Source of the DNA: Methylobacter luteus IMV-B-3098
GTDB lineage: Bacteria > Pseudomonadota > Gammaproteobacteria > Methylococcales > Methylomonadaceae
DNA length: 64,000 bases
Direction: 5' to 3'
NCBI RefSeq assembly: GCF_000427625.1
Contig: NZ_KE386569.1
Location: 3,615,789 to 3,679,788 of the forward strand
Shown here: in pieces, positions 17,332-25,281 of the stretch
How positions within the stretch are numbered: position 1 is the stretch's first letter
How the letters are laid out: each line of letters begins with the position of its first letter
Notes under the pieces: generated by a model
Told to the model about the DNA's origin: nothing
Database searches by the model: none
Seen by the model: the letters and a program-made list of their open reading frames with translations, nothing else
Made by a program: the position numbers and the translations under genes

Positions 17332-17580
17332 TCATAACCAAGGGTGATGACAATGATGAGGATGGTGCTGGAAATAGCAATGGTGATAGCGGTCGTACTC
17401 GGGATGGTGATGGTGATGAAGGTAACCGCAAAAGAAAATGAGGCCGATAAAACCTTGCCCGGCAGCGAGAATGGCGATGATGACAATAAAGATAGCGGCA
17501 GTGCGTAGGACAGAATCCGTTATCTGCAGGCTAGGTTGATAAACCCGGCAATTCGTAGTCGCCCATGCCGGGGTTATCAA
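17332..17580 (-). CDS. Possible His-rich small membrane protein
   Basis: 82 codons on the minus strand. After an unconvincing lead, a clean helix follows (TAAIFIVIIAILAAGQGFIG) and then a tail packed with histidine: YLHHHHHPEYDRYHHCYFQ, then HHPHHCHHPWL. A membrane anchor plus His-rich tail suggests Ni, Zn or Cu binding. The only ATG lies inside repeat copy 2, which argues against it, and the His run equals the GATGGTG tract read in this frame. Reported as possible only. Confidence 0.3.
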   Translation of the reverse strand: MITPAWATTNCRVYQPSLQITDSVLRTAAIFIVIIAILAAGQGFIGLIFFCGYLHHHHHPEYDRYHHCYFQHHPHHCHHPWL

Positions 17581-17590
17581 CCCCGCCTAC
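17528..17590. repeat. Palindromic repeat, family A, copy 2
   Basis: 63 bases, AGGCTAGGTTGATAAACCCG at the left and GGGTTATCAACCCCGCCTAC at the right; the same layout as copy 1 with an extra exact GGTTGATAA/TTATCAACC pairing. Confidence 0.8.
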
Positions 17591-17720
17591 GAACCTGGCT
17601 GTGCCGCTACGCGAATTACGCTGAGTTCGCCGCCTTGAGTAGTGTCCGATAGAGCAGGCTTGAAGTGTTCGTCCACGGTCGTTAACCCTACAGCAGAATG
17701 ATTAGTCACAGGAGATTGGA

Positions 17721-18527
17721 ATGTCGCTAACCCAGATAGTCTCGCTTGCCGCACTGTGTTGCCTTACTGCTGGTTGCGCTACTCAATACGGCAGTTTTCC
17801 TTCGGGACAGTGGATAGACTTGTCGTATGATTATTCCTCGGAAACCATCTATTGGCCGACAGCCGAACCGTTCAAGCTGGATACCGTCTCTGCCGGTATG
17901 ACGGAGAAAGGGTATTACTACTCAGCCTATGAATTTTGTGCCGCGGAACACGGCGGCACCCATATTGATGCGCCAATCCATTTTTCATACGGTGGGAAAA
18001 CGGTCGATCAGATCCCGCTGACACAGCTTATTGCTCCGGCAGTCAAAATCGATGTTTCACAGAAAGCAATGGCAAATCGTGATTACCAGATCAATGTAGA
18101 GGATTTCAATACTTGGGAATCTTTGCACGGGAAGATACCGGATGGCAGCATAGTGTTGCTGCAAACAGGGTATGGGCGCTATTGGCCTGACCGGGTGAAG
18201 TATTTGGGCACTGATAAGCGCGGGGCTGAAGGCGTAGCTGAGCTGCATTTCCCCGGTTTGCACCCTGAAGCGGCCAAGTGGCTGGTCAGTAGCCGAAGAA
18301 TTAACGCAATAGGGATAGATACAGCCAGCATTGACTACGGGCAATCGCAGGCATTTGGCAGTCATGTAATGCTGATGGGGAAGAGCACGCCTGTATTTGA
18401 GAATATTGCAAATCTGGACAAAGTGCCAACTACGGGAGCACAGGTTATCGCTCTTCCGATGAAGATCAAAGGAGGCAGCGGAAGCCCGCTACGGGCAATA
18501 GCTTTCATACCGGATGAGGCGCGGTAA
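17721..18527 (+). CDS. Lipoprotein of the cyclase / kynurenine-formamidase-like family
   Basis: 268 residues. Metal-dependent hydrolases of this family cleave amide or lactam bonds; the signature HGGTHIDAPIHF near residue 75 supplies metal ligands, and GIDTASIDYGQSQ later in the protein matches the family's second conserved block. An N-terminal signal with lipobox LTAGC (Cys19) predicts a periplasmic, membrane-tethered protein, unlike the cytosolic formamidases. AGGAG RBS. Substrate unknown. Sits in the repeat-rich accessory patch, next to a phosphatase. Confidence 0.87.
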   Translation: MSLTQIVSLAALCCLTAGCATQYGSFPSGQWIDLSYDYSSETIYWPTAEPFKLDTVSAGMTEKGYYYSAYEFCAAEHGGTHIDAPIHFSYGGKTVDQIPLTQLIAPAVKIDVSQKAMANRDYQINVEDFNTWESLHGKIPDGSIVLLQTGYGRYWPDRVKYLGTDKRGAEGVAELHFPGLHPEAAKWLVSSRRINAIGIDTASIDYGQSQAFGSHVMLMGKSTPVFENIANLDKVPTTGAQVIALPMKIKGGSGSPLRAIAFIPDEAR

Positions 18528-18570
18528 GCTGGGTTGGCGCTTTAGCGGAAACCCGGTATGGATGGCTAAC
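18525..18570. repeat. Palindromic repeat, family A, partial inverted copy 3
   Basis: Reads AGCTGGGTTGGCGCTTTAGC followed by GGAAACCCGG; this matches the reverse complement of the right half of copy 1 (GGCTGGGTTGAAGCTTTAGCGGAAACCCGG). It overlaps the stop codon of the cyclase gene (TAA at 18525-18527). Confidence 0.7.
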
Positions 18571-18599
18571 ATCCGATCAACATCTCTATAGGTCCTGCC

Positions 18600-19472
18600 A
18601 TGAAAAGCAATGCTCCCATCCGAAAGCTCCCCGCTAATACATTAGGCAAGGACTATGTCGTGGGCGACTTGCACGGCTGCTATGATTTGCTGGAGCAATT
18701 GTTGAATGAGGTGGATTTCGACAAAACCCGTGACCGGCTGTTTGCGGTCGGCGATCTGATCGATCGAGGGCCAAACTCCCTGCGTTGCCTGCAATTACTT
18801 GCGGAACCCTGGTTTTACGCAGTACGGGGCAATCACGAACTGATGATGCTCGATTTCTTTTCATCCTACCTGACCAGCGGAAAACTCGATCCATTCGAGG
18901 ACATTAAAGATAATGGATTTCTGGAATATGGCGGCGACTGGGTGAGCGAATATTTCGACTCTGACCGGAACTGCATGACGCAGGAGTTTAATCATGGACT
19001 GATTTTGGCGTTACAAATGCCGCTGCTATGGGTAGTGGGAGAAAACGGCAATCGCTTTCATGTCATTCACGCAGAACTGGTCAGGCCGGATTATAAAACC
19101 GCCGATCATGCCGTCTGGCTGAATAGCGATGTCGACCAGTGGCTTGAGCAACAATTTATACCACCCGAAATTGAAAATCGCTTGTACTGGGGGCGAACAC
19201 TGATGTTGAGCCAGTTGGCCAGTCAGGAATTCGCCAGGACGCAACCCGGTCTTTCTCTGACCTTTTGCGGGCATACCTACGCAGCTAAACCGCGCCAGGT
19301 ATTATCCCATCTTTGCCTGGATACCGGCGCTTTTGTGTCCTGGTGGCCTTATGCCTATGGTGAAGAGGGCGACAGTTCCAGTCTGACATTGTTTGACGTG
19401 CAGGAATCGCGTTGGGTTTCGGCGTCCTATAAATGGGATGATGTCCTGTGGAGTGAAGTTTTAGGGGTGTAG
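18600..19472 (+). CDS. PP1-like metallophosphatase (bacteriophage-lambda type Ser/Thr phosphatase)
   Basis: 290 residues. Calcineurin-like phosphoesterase with the complete metal signature: GDLHGCYDLLEQLL near residue 22, VGDLIDRGPNS near 49, and VRGNHELMMLDF near 78, then HAELVRPD and FCGHTYA later for the remaining histidines. Resembles PrpA/PrpB and lambda phosphatase; expected to remove phosphate from Ser/Thr (and possibly Tyr) in proteins. Cytoplasmic. Separated from the cyclase gene by 72 bases holding repeat copy 3. Confidence 0.9.
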   Translation: MKSNAPIRKLPANTLGKDYVVGDLHGCYDLLEQLLNEVDFDKTRDRLFAVGDLIDRGPNSLRCLQLLAEPWFYAVRGNHELMMLDFFSSYLTSGKLDPFEDIKDNGFLEYGGDWVSEYFDSDRNCMTQEFNHGLILALQMPLLWVVGENGNRFHVIHAELVRPDYKTADHAVWLNSDVDQWLEQQFIPPEIENRLYWGRTLMLSQLASQEFARTQPGLSLTFCGHTYAAKPRQVLSHLCLDTGAFVSWWPYAYGEEGDSSSLTLFDVQESRWVSASYKWDDVLWSEVLGV

Positions 19473-19543
19473 GCTGAGTTGGGAAACCCGGCATTCGAAG
19501 CCGCCAGGCCGGGTTTCCGCTAAGGCTACAATCCAGCCTGCAC
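19469..19543. repeat. Palindromic repeat, family A, copy 4
   Basis: 75 bases, starting GTAGGCTGAGTTGGGAAACC and ending CTACAATCCAGCCTGCAC, containing the inner CGAAGCCGCCAGGCCGGGTT shared with copy 1. Its TAG (19470-19472) is the stop codon of the phosphatase gene, and it lies between that gene and the convergent HMA-TauE gene. Confidence 0.8.
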
Positions 19544-19576
19544 ATGCTCATTAATGATCTCGTTTGGCGGTCTCCG

Positions 19577-20941
19577 TCATTTCTTCACAATAAACGTCCC
19601 CGGTATCATGCCCATGTAGCAGCTCCAACTGATGGCGCCCATTTGTTGCGGCGTGAATTCGACGACTTGCAAGCCGGGTTTCAGATCGATGGTCATATCC
19701 AGCGAAGGAATAATGATTCTTTTGTTGCAGCTGGACAGTTCCTTGACGTTAATGACCCATTTAACCGGAATGCCGTAGCGCAGCGTGAATTCGTCCGGCT
19801 TGTAGGCGATTGCCTCGGCTTCCATGTAAATGACCTGATAGCCGTCCTGCAGATGGGAGCCTGCGTCGGCATGGTCATGCTGCCAGGTCATGAAGCGCGC
19901 CTGCAATGCCTGCGACGCCCTTGACAGCAACGAATTGACATCATAGCCGGAGCCTGAAATCAGAAGGCTGCGATTGAGCATGGCCGCTCCGAGCAGCAGG
20001 ATGATGATGGCGGATATTTTCATAAACCGCCGCGTGGCGCCGCTGGAAATCATGCCGGCAAAATAGCCGAAGGCCAGCATGACAGGCAGCGTGCCCAGCG
20101 CAAAGGCGGCCAGCAGGGTTGCGCCCGCTACGGCGCTGCCCGTGCCTGCGGCCATGATGTACATGGCCTGCAAGGGGCCGCAGGCGATCATCAGGCCGTT
20201 CAGCAAGCCGATCATGAAGGGACTGGATGCGCGCTGGCGCCGCCTGACCAATAAACGGTTAACGAAGAAGGGCAGGCGTATGTGCAGACGCCTTAAGCCG
20301 CTGAATGCATCCAGCATGCTCAATCCGTAAAGGATCAGAAACACGCCCGCTAGGGCCGATACCATGCTGCGCATGCCCAGCGTGAAGGTAATGGCACCGC
20401 CGATCAGCCCGAACAGCGCGCCGAAACCGGAATAGGACAGCGTTTTTCCAAGGCCGTAAAGCAGGTGGCTGAAATAGCCGGGTCTGCCCGATTTCGCGCC
20501 GGCTACCGTATAGCTGATGACAAACGCGCCGCACATGCCGATGCAATGGAAGCTGGTCAAAACGCCGACCAGAAACACCAGGCCGTAATTGGTTGTTTTC
20601 CCGACATCTTCGAGGGACAAATCGAGCTGAACAAATTTGTTCAGCTGCAGCAGCAGAATAATGCCCGTAATGGCAATGACAACCAGGAAAAGACGTCTGC
20701 CCAAGCCCGTCGGTTTATGCCGGGCGCGGTTCGAGCATTCGTAGCCAGTCGATTTGACTGCCGCGCAAACCGTTTTGAGCGATATGATGTCGTCGTCCAG
20801 ATCCAGCGTCAGTGTTTCATCGGTAAAGCTGGCCTGCGCATTGATAATGCCGGGGAGTCCGGCAACAGCCTCGACAATACGGTTTTCGCACTCTGCGCAT
20901 TGCATGCCGGTGACAGGCAGGTCGTAATGCTTGGGTTTCAT
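19577..20941 (-). CDS. HMA-TauE/SafE-cupredoxin fusion protein, probable copper handling
   Basis: 454 residues from the ATG at 20941 (MKPKHYDLPVTGMQCAEC); an upstream start at 21016 is possible but its lead is poor. Domain order: a heavy-metal-associated domain with GMQCAEC (Cys15, Cys18); a TM anchor (LFLVVIAITGIILLLQL); a TauE/SafE (DsbD/UreH-like) six-helix block with GVLTSFHCIGMCGAFVISY and GLLNGLMIACGPLQAMYIMA; and a C-terminal cupredoxin-like domain with SWSCYMGMIPGTFIV, whose Cys and Met fit a copper site. All three parts suggest copper or electron delivery across the inner membrane. Confidence 0.86.
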   Translation of the reverse strand: MKPKHYDLPVTGMQCAECENRIVEAVAGLPGIINAQASFTDETLTLDLDDDIISLKTVCAAVKSTGYECSNRARHKPTGLGRRLFLVVIAITGIILLLQLNKFVQLDLSLEDVGKTTNYGLVFLVGVLTSFHCIGMCGAFVISYTVAGAKSGRPGYFSHLLYGLGKTLSYSGFGALFGLIGGAITFTLGMRSMVSALAGVFLILYGLSMLDAFSGLRRLHIRLPFFVNRLLVRRRQRASSPFMIGLLNGLMIACGPLQAMYIMAAGTGSAVAGATLLAAFALGTLPVMLAFGYFAGMISSGATRRFMKISAIIILLLGAAMLNRSLLISGSGYDVNSLLSRASQALQARFMTWQHDHADAGSHLQDGYQVIYMEAEAIAYKPDEFTLRYGIPVKWVINVKELSSCNKRIIIPSLDMTIDLKPGLQVVEFTPQQMGAISWSCYMGMIPGTFIVKK

Positions 20942-21098
20942 ATTGCGATTAAGAATATCAGGGTTTAATGAATTGTATAGGCCCGGATCTGGTTTGCCAA
21001 TGCGTCCGGGTGTCACGGTTCAATGCACAGGCCATGCAATATATTTACAAACGGGAAAGCTCGAATACACTGTAACGGATTTCAAACAATTAATACCT

Positions 21099-21767
21099 AT
21101 GACTTTATTCCTTATCATTTTAACGGTCGTGACAATAACCGTGTTTTTTGCAGCCAGACAGGCCGCTTTTGCCAGGCGTGAAAAATACATAGCCGGCTAT
21201 TATTTCCACAAGGGCATCGTCGGCAAACTAGCACAAAAGCATCCCCAATTGAAAGAGCAAGAGATTGAGCTGGTCATGCAAACTTTGAGGGATTATTTCC
21301 TGATGTGCTTGCGCGCCAAACGGAGGCTGGTTTCCATGCCATCCCAGGTAGTCGACGATGCCTGGCATGAATTCATTCTATCGACGCGAATCTACGGCGA
21401 CTTTTGCCGGCGCGCATTCGGGTGCTTTCTGCATCATACGCCCGCCGAGGCGATGGCAACGCCGACCCAGGCTAAAGAAGGGATAAAAAGGGCCTGGCGC
21501 CTGGCCTGCATCCATGAAAAGATCAATCCGAAAACACCAGCCAAATTGCCTCTTATTTTTGCCATCGACGGCCTGTTGAACATTCCCGGCGGTTTTACTT
21601 ATCGATTGCACTGTGATCGGGATGCAAGCGGTATTGGCAGTGGCGTTTACTGCGCCAGCCATATAGGCTGCTCATCGGGTTGCGCGGGGGATTCGGGGGA
21701 TGCTTCCGACAGTCCCGGCTGCAGCGGCGACGGCGGTTGCGGCGGGGGCTGCGGTGGCGGTGACTAA
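21099..21767 (+). CDS. GRDP-like membrane protein with Cys/Gly-rich tail
   Basis: 222 residues from ATG 21099. One N-terminal helix (MTLFLIILTVVTITVFFAA), then a soluble domain with VVDDAWHEFILSTRIYGDFC and AFGCFLHHTPAEA, the conserved core of bacterial proteins related to plant glycine-rich-domain proteins. The last 35 residues are almost all Gly, Ser, Cys, Asp (GCSGDGGCGGGCGGGD at the very end), ten or so cysteines that could bind metal or anchor the protein. Function unknown. Divergent from the HMA-TauE fusion gene. Confidence 0.72.
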   Translation: MTLFLIILTVVTITVFFAARQAAFARREKYIAGYYFHKGIVGKLAQKHPQLKEQEIELVMQTLRDYFLMCLRAKRRLVSMPSQVVDDAWHEFILSTRIYGDFCRRAFGCFLHHTPAEAMATPTQAKEGIKRAWRLACIHEKINPKTPAKLPLIFAIDGLLNIPGGFTYRLHCDRDASGIGSGVYCASHIGCSSGCAGDSGDASDSPGCSGDGGCGGGCGGGD

Positions 21768-21862
21768 GACGTTAACGCCGGATCTCTCAATGCGTGGCGT
21801 TTAAGTATAATGAGTCGGAACGTTAAAAATTCCGGCAACCATCCAGCAGGCAGGTTGAACAG

Positions 21863-22327
21863 ATGAATAAAGAAGATTACATGCGCAGGGCCATCGAACT
21901 GGCTTTGCAAGTTCCCGAGTTTCCGTTCGGCGCGGTCATCGTGCGGCGGGCGACCGGCGAGATCGTCGCCGAGGGCTTTAATCAGTCGGCGCTGAATCCG
22001 ATCTGGCACGGCGAGATGGTCGCGATCAACCATTGCGCGCAGTCGCACCCCTCGGCGGACTGGAGCGAATTCGATCTGTATACGACGGCGGAACCGTGCC
22101 CGATGTGTCAAAGTGCGATCGAATGGGCGGGTATCACTACGGTTTATTACGGCACGTCCATTCCTTACCTACAAAACCGGAACTGGTGGCAAATAGATAT
22201 TCGCGCCGAGGAAATCGTTGCCAGAACGCCGTTCCGGAACAGCCGCATCATCGGCGGATTACTGGAAGCCGAATGCAATGAACTGTTCGATAAGGCGCCC
22301 AGAGGCCTGTTTCATAAAGTTACATAG
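21863..22327 (+). CDS. Cytidine/deoxycytidylate deaminase family protein (guanine deaminase-like)
   Basis: 154 residues. Zinc hydrolase: HGEMVAI supplies the zinc His49 and proton-shuttle Glu51, and PCPMC supplies zinc Cys79 and Cys82. The usual HAE is HGE here, still functional in sequence terms. Overall it resembles bacterial nucleoside/guanine deaminases; the substrate cannot be read from sequence. It lies 95 bases after the GRDP-like gene and 79 before phoB. Confidence 0.9.
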   Translation: MNKEDYMRRAIELALQVPEFPFGAVIVRRATGEIVAEGFNQSALNPIWHGEMVAINHCAQSHPSADWSEFDLYTTAEPCPMCQSAIEWAGITTVYYGTSIPYLQNRNWWQIDIRAEEIVARTPFRNSRIIGGLLEAECNELFDKAPRGLFHKVT

Positions 22328-22343
22328 GGCAATTGACGGCCTC

Positions 22344-22363
22344 TTGTCATAAAAACGTAATAT
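22344..22363 (+). promoter_or_regulatory. Weak candidate Pho box / -10 region of phoBR
   Basis: TTGTCAT (22344-22350) matches one Pho half-site at six of seven bases, but the expected second half 11 bases later is only partly conserved. TTGACG at 22333 and TAATAT at 22358 could serve as -35 and -10 with a long 19-base spacer. PhoB autoregulation is usual in this system; support here is modest. Confidence 0.25.
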
Positions 22364-22406
22364 AGGCTTCCTACAATACAAAGATTTATTGATCTCTATA
22401 TTAATT

Positions 22407-23099
22407 ATGTCCAGATTTAAGATTCTCGTTGTTGAAGATGAAGATGCTATCAGAGGCATGTTAATGATGGTATTGGAGCAGGCCGGTTTTATGTCGATTG
22501 CGGCCGCTGATGCTGAAGAAGCTCAGAAAATGCTCGATGAAAATTTGCCGGATTTGATTCTATTGGACTGGATGCTGCCGGGTATCAGCGGCGTTGAATG
22601 GGCCAGGCGCCTGAAGAAAGATCAGACGAATCGGGAGTTGCCCATTATCCTGTTGACGGCGCGCGGCGAGGAGGAGGACAAGGTCAGAGGGCTGGAAATC
22701 GGCGCCGACGATTACATGACCAAGCCTTTTTCACCGAAGGAATTAGTAGCGCGCGTCCGCGCCGTGTTGCGCAGGAGCGGAAAAATCCAGGGTTCGGCGC
22801 AAATAGAACTGGGTGATCTGGTACTCGATACCGAACAGCACCGTCTCAGTATCGGCGACAAGCAGCTGGACGTGAGCCCGACCGAATTTCGTTTGATGCT
22901 GTTTTTCATGACGCACCCCGACAAGGTGTATAACCGCTCGCAATTGCTGGATCAGGTCTGGGGGCGTAGCGTTTATATCGAAGAGCGCACGGTCGACGTG
23001 CATATCCGTCGGCTCAGGAAAATCCTCGGTGAATACGGCAGAGAAGATCTGGTTCAGACTGTGCGCGGCTTCGGCTACAGATTCTCGTTGACGAATTAG
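22407..23099 (+). CDS. phoB: Phosphate regulon response regulator PhoB
   Basis: 230 residues from ATG 22407 (the in-frame upstream TTG adds a poor lead). OmpR/PhoB architecture: receiver with acidic pair Glu10-Asp11, phosphorylation site Asp54 (LLDWMLPG), lysine in TKPFSPKELVARV, and a winged-helix domain with RSQLLDQVWGRSVYIEERTVDVHIRRLRK. Activates the phosphate-starvation regulon. phoR follows after 3 bases. Confidence 0.95.
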   Translation: MSRFKILVVEDEDAIRGMLMMVLEQAGFMSIAAADAEEAQKMLDENLPDLILLDWMLPGISGVEWARRLKKDQTNRELPIILLTARGEEEDKVRGLEIGADDYMTKPFSPKELVARVRAVLRRSGKIQGSAQIELGDLVLDTEQHRLSIGDKQLDVSPTEFRLMLFFMTHPDKVYNRSQLLDQVWGRSVYIEERTVDVHIRRLRKILGEYGREDLVQTVRGFGYRFSLTN

Positions 23100-23102
23100 T
23101 TT

Positions 23103-24380
23103 ATGAGCGTCTGGCAAAAAGAGATCGGCATTGCGCTGCTGCTGTTTCTGGTTGCGTTGATTGCCGGCAGTCTGACCGGTCATGTCCTGCTGTTTGTGTT
23201 CCTGCTGACGCTGGGGCTCTGGATCCGTCAGTTATTCCAGATCAGCCGTTTTGAAAGATGGCTGAGCATGGGCGGGCGCGGCAAATACCCTAAGGCGACC
23301 GGCATCTGGGAAGATATTTATTACCATGTCTACCGCATCAAAAAAAACGAGAAAAAGCGCAAGAAGAAACTGAGCAAAATGGTGAATCAGTTTCGCAAGT
23401 CAACGGAAGCCTTGCCTGATGCGGCCGTCGTTCTGGGTCCGAATGACGAAATAGAGTGGGCCAATAAAGCGGCCAGAGAAGTTCTGGGGCTCCAGCAGAC
23501 CGATAAAGGCCAGCGCATTCCCAATCTGGTCCGTTTTCCCGAGTTTATCCGCTACCTTAAATCCGGCAATTACAATGAAGCAGTCATCCTGCCCGCACCG
23601 GTGGACCACCGCATAACACTGGCCATGCGGATCGTTAAATATGGCGCCGGGCTGCGGCTGCTGCTGGCTCAGGATGTTACGCAGCTGAAAAAAATGGAGA
23701 GAATGCGCAAGGACTTTGTCGCCAATGTATCGCATGAGCTCAGAACCCCGCTGACGGTGTTGAAAGGCTATCTGGAAACCATGCAGGATATGGATGACGG
23801 CAATTCGCCGTTACTGACGCATTCGGTTCAGCAAATGCAGGGGCAGACCGAGCGCATGCAGCATCTGGTCGATGACCTGTTACTGCTGACGCGACTGGAA
23901 ACGCAACAAAAGAAAGTACAGTGCGTCGATATCCCGGCTTTGCTGAGCCAGATCTGCAAGGAAGGCGACGCGCTGGAAACGGCGGCCGGGCGCATCGAAT
24001 TATTGCTCGAAACCGATACGCATATCACCGGCGAAGAACAGGAATTGCGCAGCGCTTTTACCAACCTGCTAGGCAATGCATTGAAGTATTCACCTGACGA
24101 TTCAAAAGTAACAATTCGCTGGCATCGGTCCGAAAACGCCATCATGCTGGATGTCGAAGACCAGGGCGAAGGCATTGCCGCGCCCGAAATCCCGCGCATT
24201 ACCGAACGTTTTTACCGGGTTGAAGTCAAGCGCAGCAAAAAGGTCAACGGCACCGGGCTGGGCCTGGCTATCGTCAAGCACGTGCTGATGCGCCATGATG
24301 CCAAGTTGAACATCGTTAGCGAGTTGGGCAAGGGCAGTCGCTTCCGTTGCTGTTTTCCTGTGACACGGGTTTGCAACTGA
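23103..24380 (+). CDS. phoR: Phosphate regulon sensor histidine kinase PhoR
   Basis: 425 residues. N-terminal two-helix membrane hairpin (IALLLFLVALIAGSLTGHVLLFVFLL), a basic linker (KKNEKKRKKKLSK), a PAS domain (ALPDAAVVLGPNDEIEWANKAA), then HisKA with phospho-His211 in FVANVSHELRTPLT and a HATPase domain with N box NLLGNALKYSP, G1 DQGEGI and G2 GLGLAIVKHV. No periplasmic sensor domain, as usual for PhoR. Cotranscribed with phoB. Confidence 0.95.
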   Translation: MSVWQKEIGIALLLFLVALIAGSLTGHVLLFVFLLTLGLWIRQLFQISRFERWLSMGGRGKYPKATGIWEDIYYHVYRIKKNEKKRKKKLSKMVNQFRKSTEALPDAAVVLGPNDEIEWANKAAREVLGLQQTDKGQRIPNLVRFPEFIRYLKSGNYNEAVILPAPVDHRITLAMRIVKYGAGLRLLLAQDVTQLKKMERMRKDFVANVSHELRTPLTVLKGYLETMQDMDDGNSPLLTHSVQQMQGQTERMQHLVDDLLLLTRLETQQKKVQCVDIPALLSQICKEGDALETAAGRIELLLETDTHITGEEQELRSAFTNLLGNALKYSPDDSKVTIRWHRSENAIMLDVEDQGEGIAAPEIPRITERFYRVEVKRSKKVNGTGLGLAIVKHVLMRHDAKLNIVSELGKGSRFRCCFPVTRVCN

Positions 24381-24396
24381 TACCGCTTTTTATTTA

Positions 24397-24420
24397 TGCC
24401 GGCCTCGACCACTGCCGGCA
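24397..24420. terminator. Hairpin after phoR
   Basis: TGCCGGC (24397-24403) and GCCGGCA (24414-24420) form a 7-bp stem 16 bases beyond the phoR stop. No T-run follows, so termination efficiency is uncertain. Confidence 0.4.
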
Positions 24421-24545
24421 ACTCGCCTCCCGTTAGCCTCCTTCAAAGCCTTGTCAACTGCCCGTCACATTTCAATTCGGCGGGCAGCGATCGTAAATTC
24501 GCTTATAATGAGACGGGCCAATAAAAATAATAAAGGGGGAACTCA

Positions 24546-25268
24546 ATGCCGGTCGACATTCTGCTTACGGTTATTCTGACCACTCTCATCCAATCCGTTT
24601 TCGGCGTGGGCGTATTGCTGTTCGGCACGCCTGTGCTGCTTCTGTTGGGGCACGACTTTGTCGATGCGTTGCTCGTCCTGCTGCCTATTTCCATCGCGAT
24701 AAATTCCCTGCAGCTGTTAAAACATTACCGCTATGTCGACATCGGATTCTACAAAAACGTATTGATTTACAGCATTCCTTTTGTCGTGTTGTTCCTATGG
24801 ATCATTACCTCCGTCAAGATCAATATCAGCGCATTGGTCGGTGGATTGCTTATATTGGTAGCGTTAAAGGCTATTTCACCGGCCGTGGATAAGGCACTGC
24901 GGCCCTTGTTCAATTATGAAAGAACCTATCTGGCGATGATGGGAGTTATTCATGGCATGACTAACCTGGGCGGCTCATTATTAACCGCCATCGTTTACGG
25001 CAAGCCGTATCAGAAGGATCAAATACGCGCGACCGTGGCAAGCTGTTACGCAACCTTTGCCCTGTTTCAATTGGCTACGCTGTTTTTTATCAGCCACGGG
25101 TTTGATGTGTCTTATGCGGACAATATCGGCTTTCTTCAAGTGGGGGTTGTGACGTTCCTGTTGGCCGAGGAAATGCTATATAGCAAAATTGATAATAAAA
25201 AATACAATATGTTATTCGCCGGGTTTTTGTTGGCGTCGGGCATCTTGCTATTGGTTAAATCCCTATAG
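24546..25268 (+). CDS. TauE/SafE family permease (TSUP)
   Basis: 240 residues, about seven or eight helices. Family marks: VFGVGVLLFGTPVLLLLGHDF near the start (first half of the TSUP repeat) and GVIHGMTNLGGSLLTAIVYGK at mid-protein (second half). Such proteins move sulfur-containing or organic anions; the substrate is unknown here. GGGGGA RBS. DUF502 and a sodium/alanine symporter follow closely, suggesting a membrane-transport operon. Confidence 0.85.
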   Translation: MPVDILLTVILTTLIQSVFGVGVLLFGTPVLLLLGHDFVDALLVLLPISIAINSLQLLKHYRYVDIGFYKNVLIYSIPFVVLFLWIITSVKINISALVGGLLILVALKAISPAVDKALRPLFNYERTYLAMMGVIHGMTNLGGSLLTAIVYGKPYQKDQIRATVASCYATFALFQLATLFFISHGFDVSYADNIGFLQVGVVTFLLAEEMLYSKIDNKKYNMLFAGFLLASGILLLVKSL

Positions 25269-25281
25269 TAGCGGAGAAAAA

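Larger units (their letters stand above)
16963..17720. other. Repeat-rich intergenic region
   Basis: 758 bases between the AT-rich orphan gene and the lipoprotein cyclase. It holds two copies of repeat family A (17021-17092 and 17528-17590), an inverted repeat GGATGCGCCA/TGGCGCATCC (17148-17209), a degenerate GATGGTGATGATG-type tract (about 17341-17425), and a possible His-rich small ORF on the minus strand. No other gene is supported. Confidence 0.7.

Noticed and set aside
17029-17337. A 102-codon open frame on the + strand
   Set aside because: It begins inside repeat copy 1, runs through the inverted repeat and has no recognisable domain; most of it is repeat sequence.
17341-17425. GATGGTGATGATG-like tract considered a microsatellite
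   Set aside because: The period is irregular and broken by unrelated bases; I could not define a unit or copy number, so it is only mentioned in the region description.
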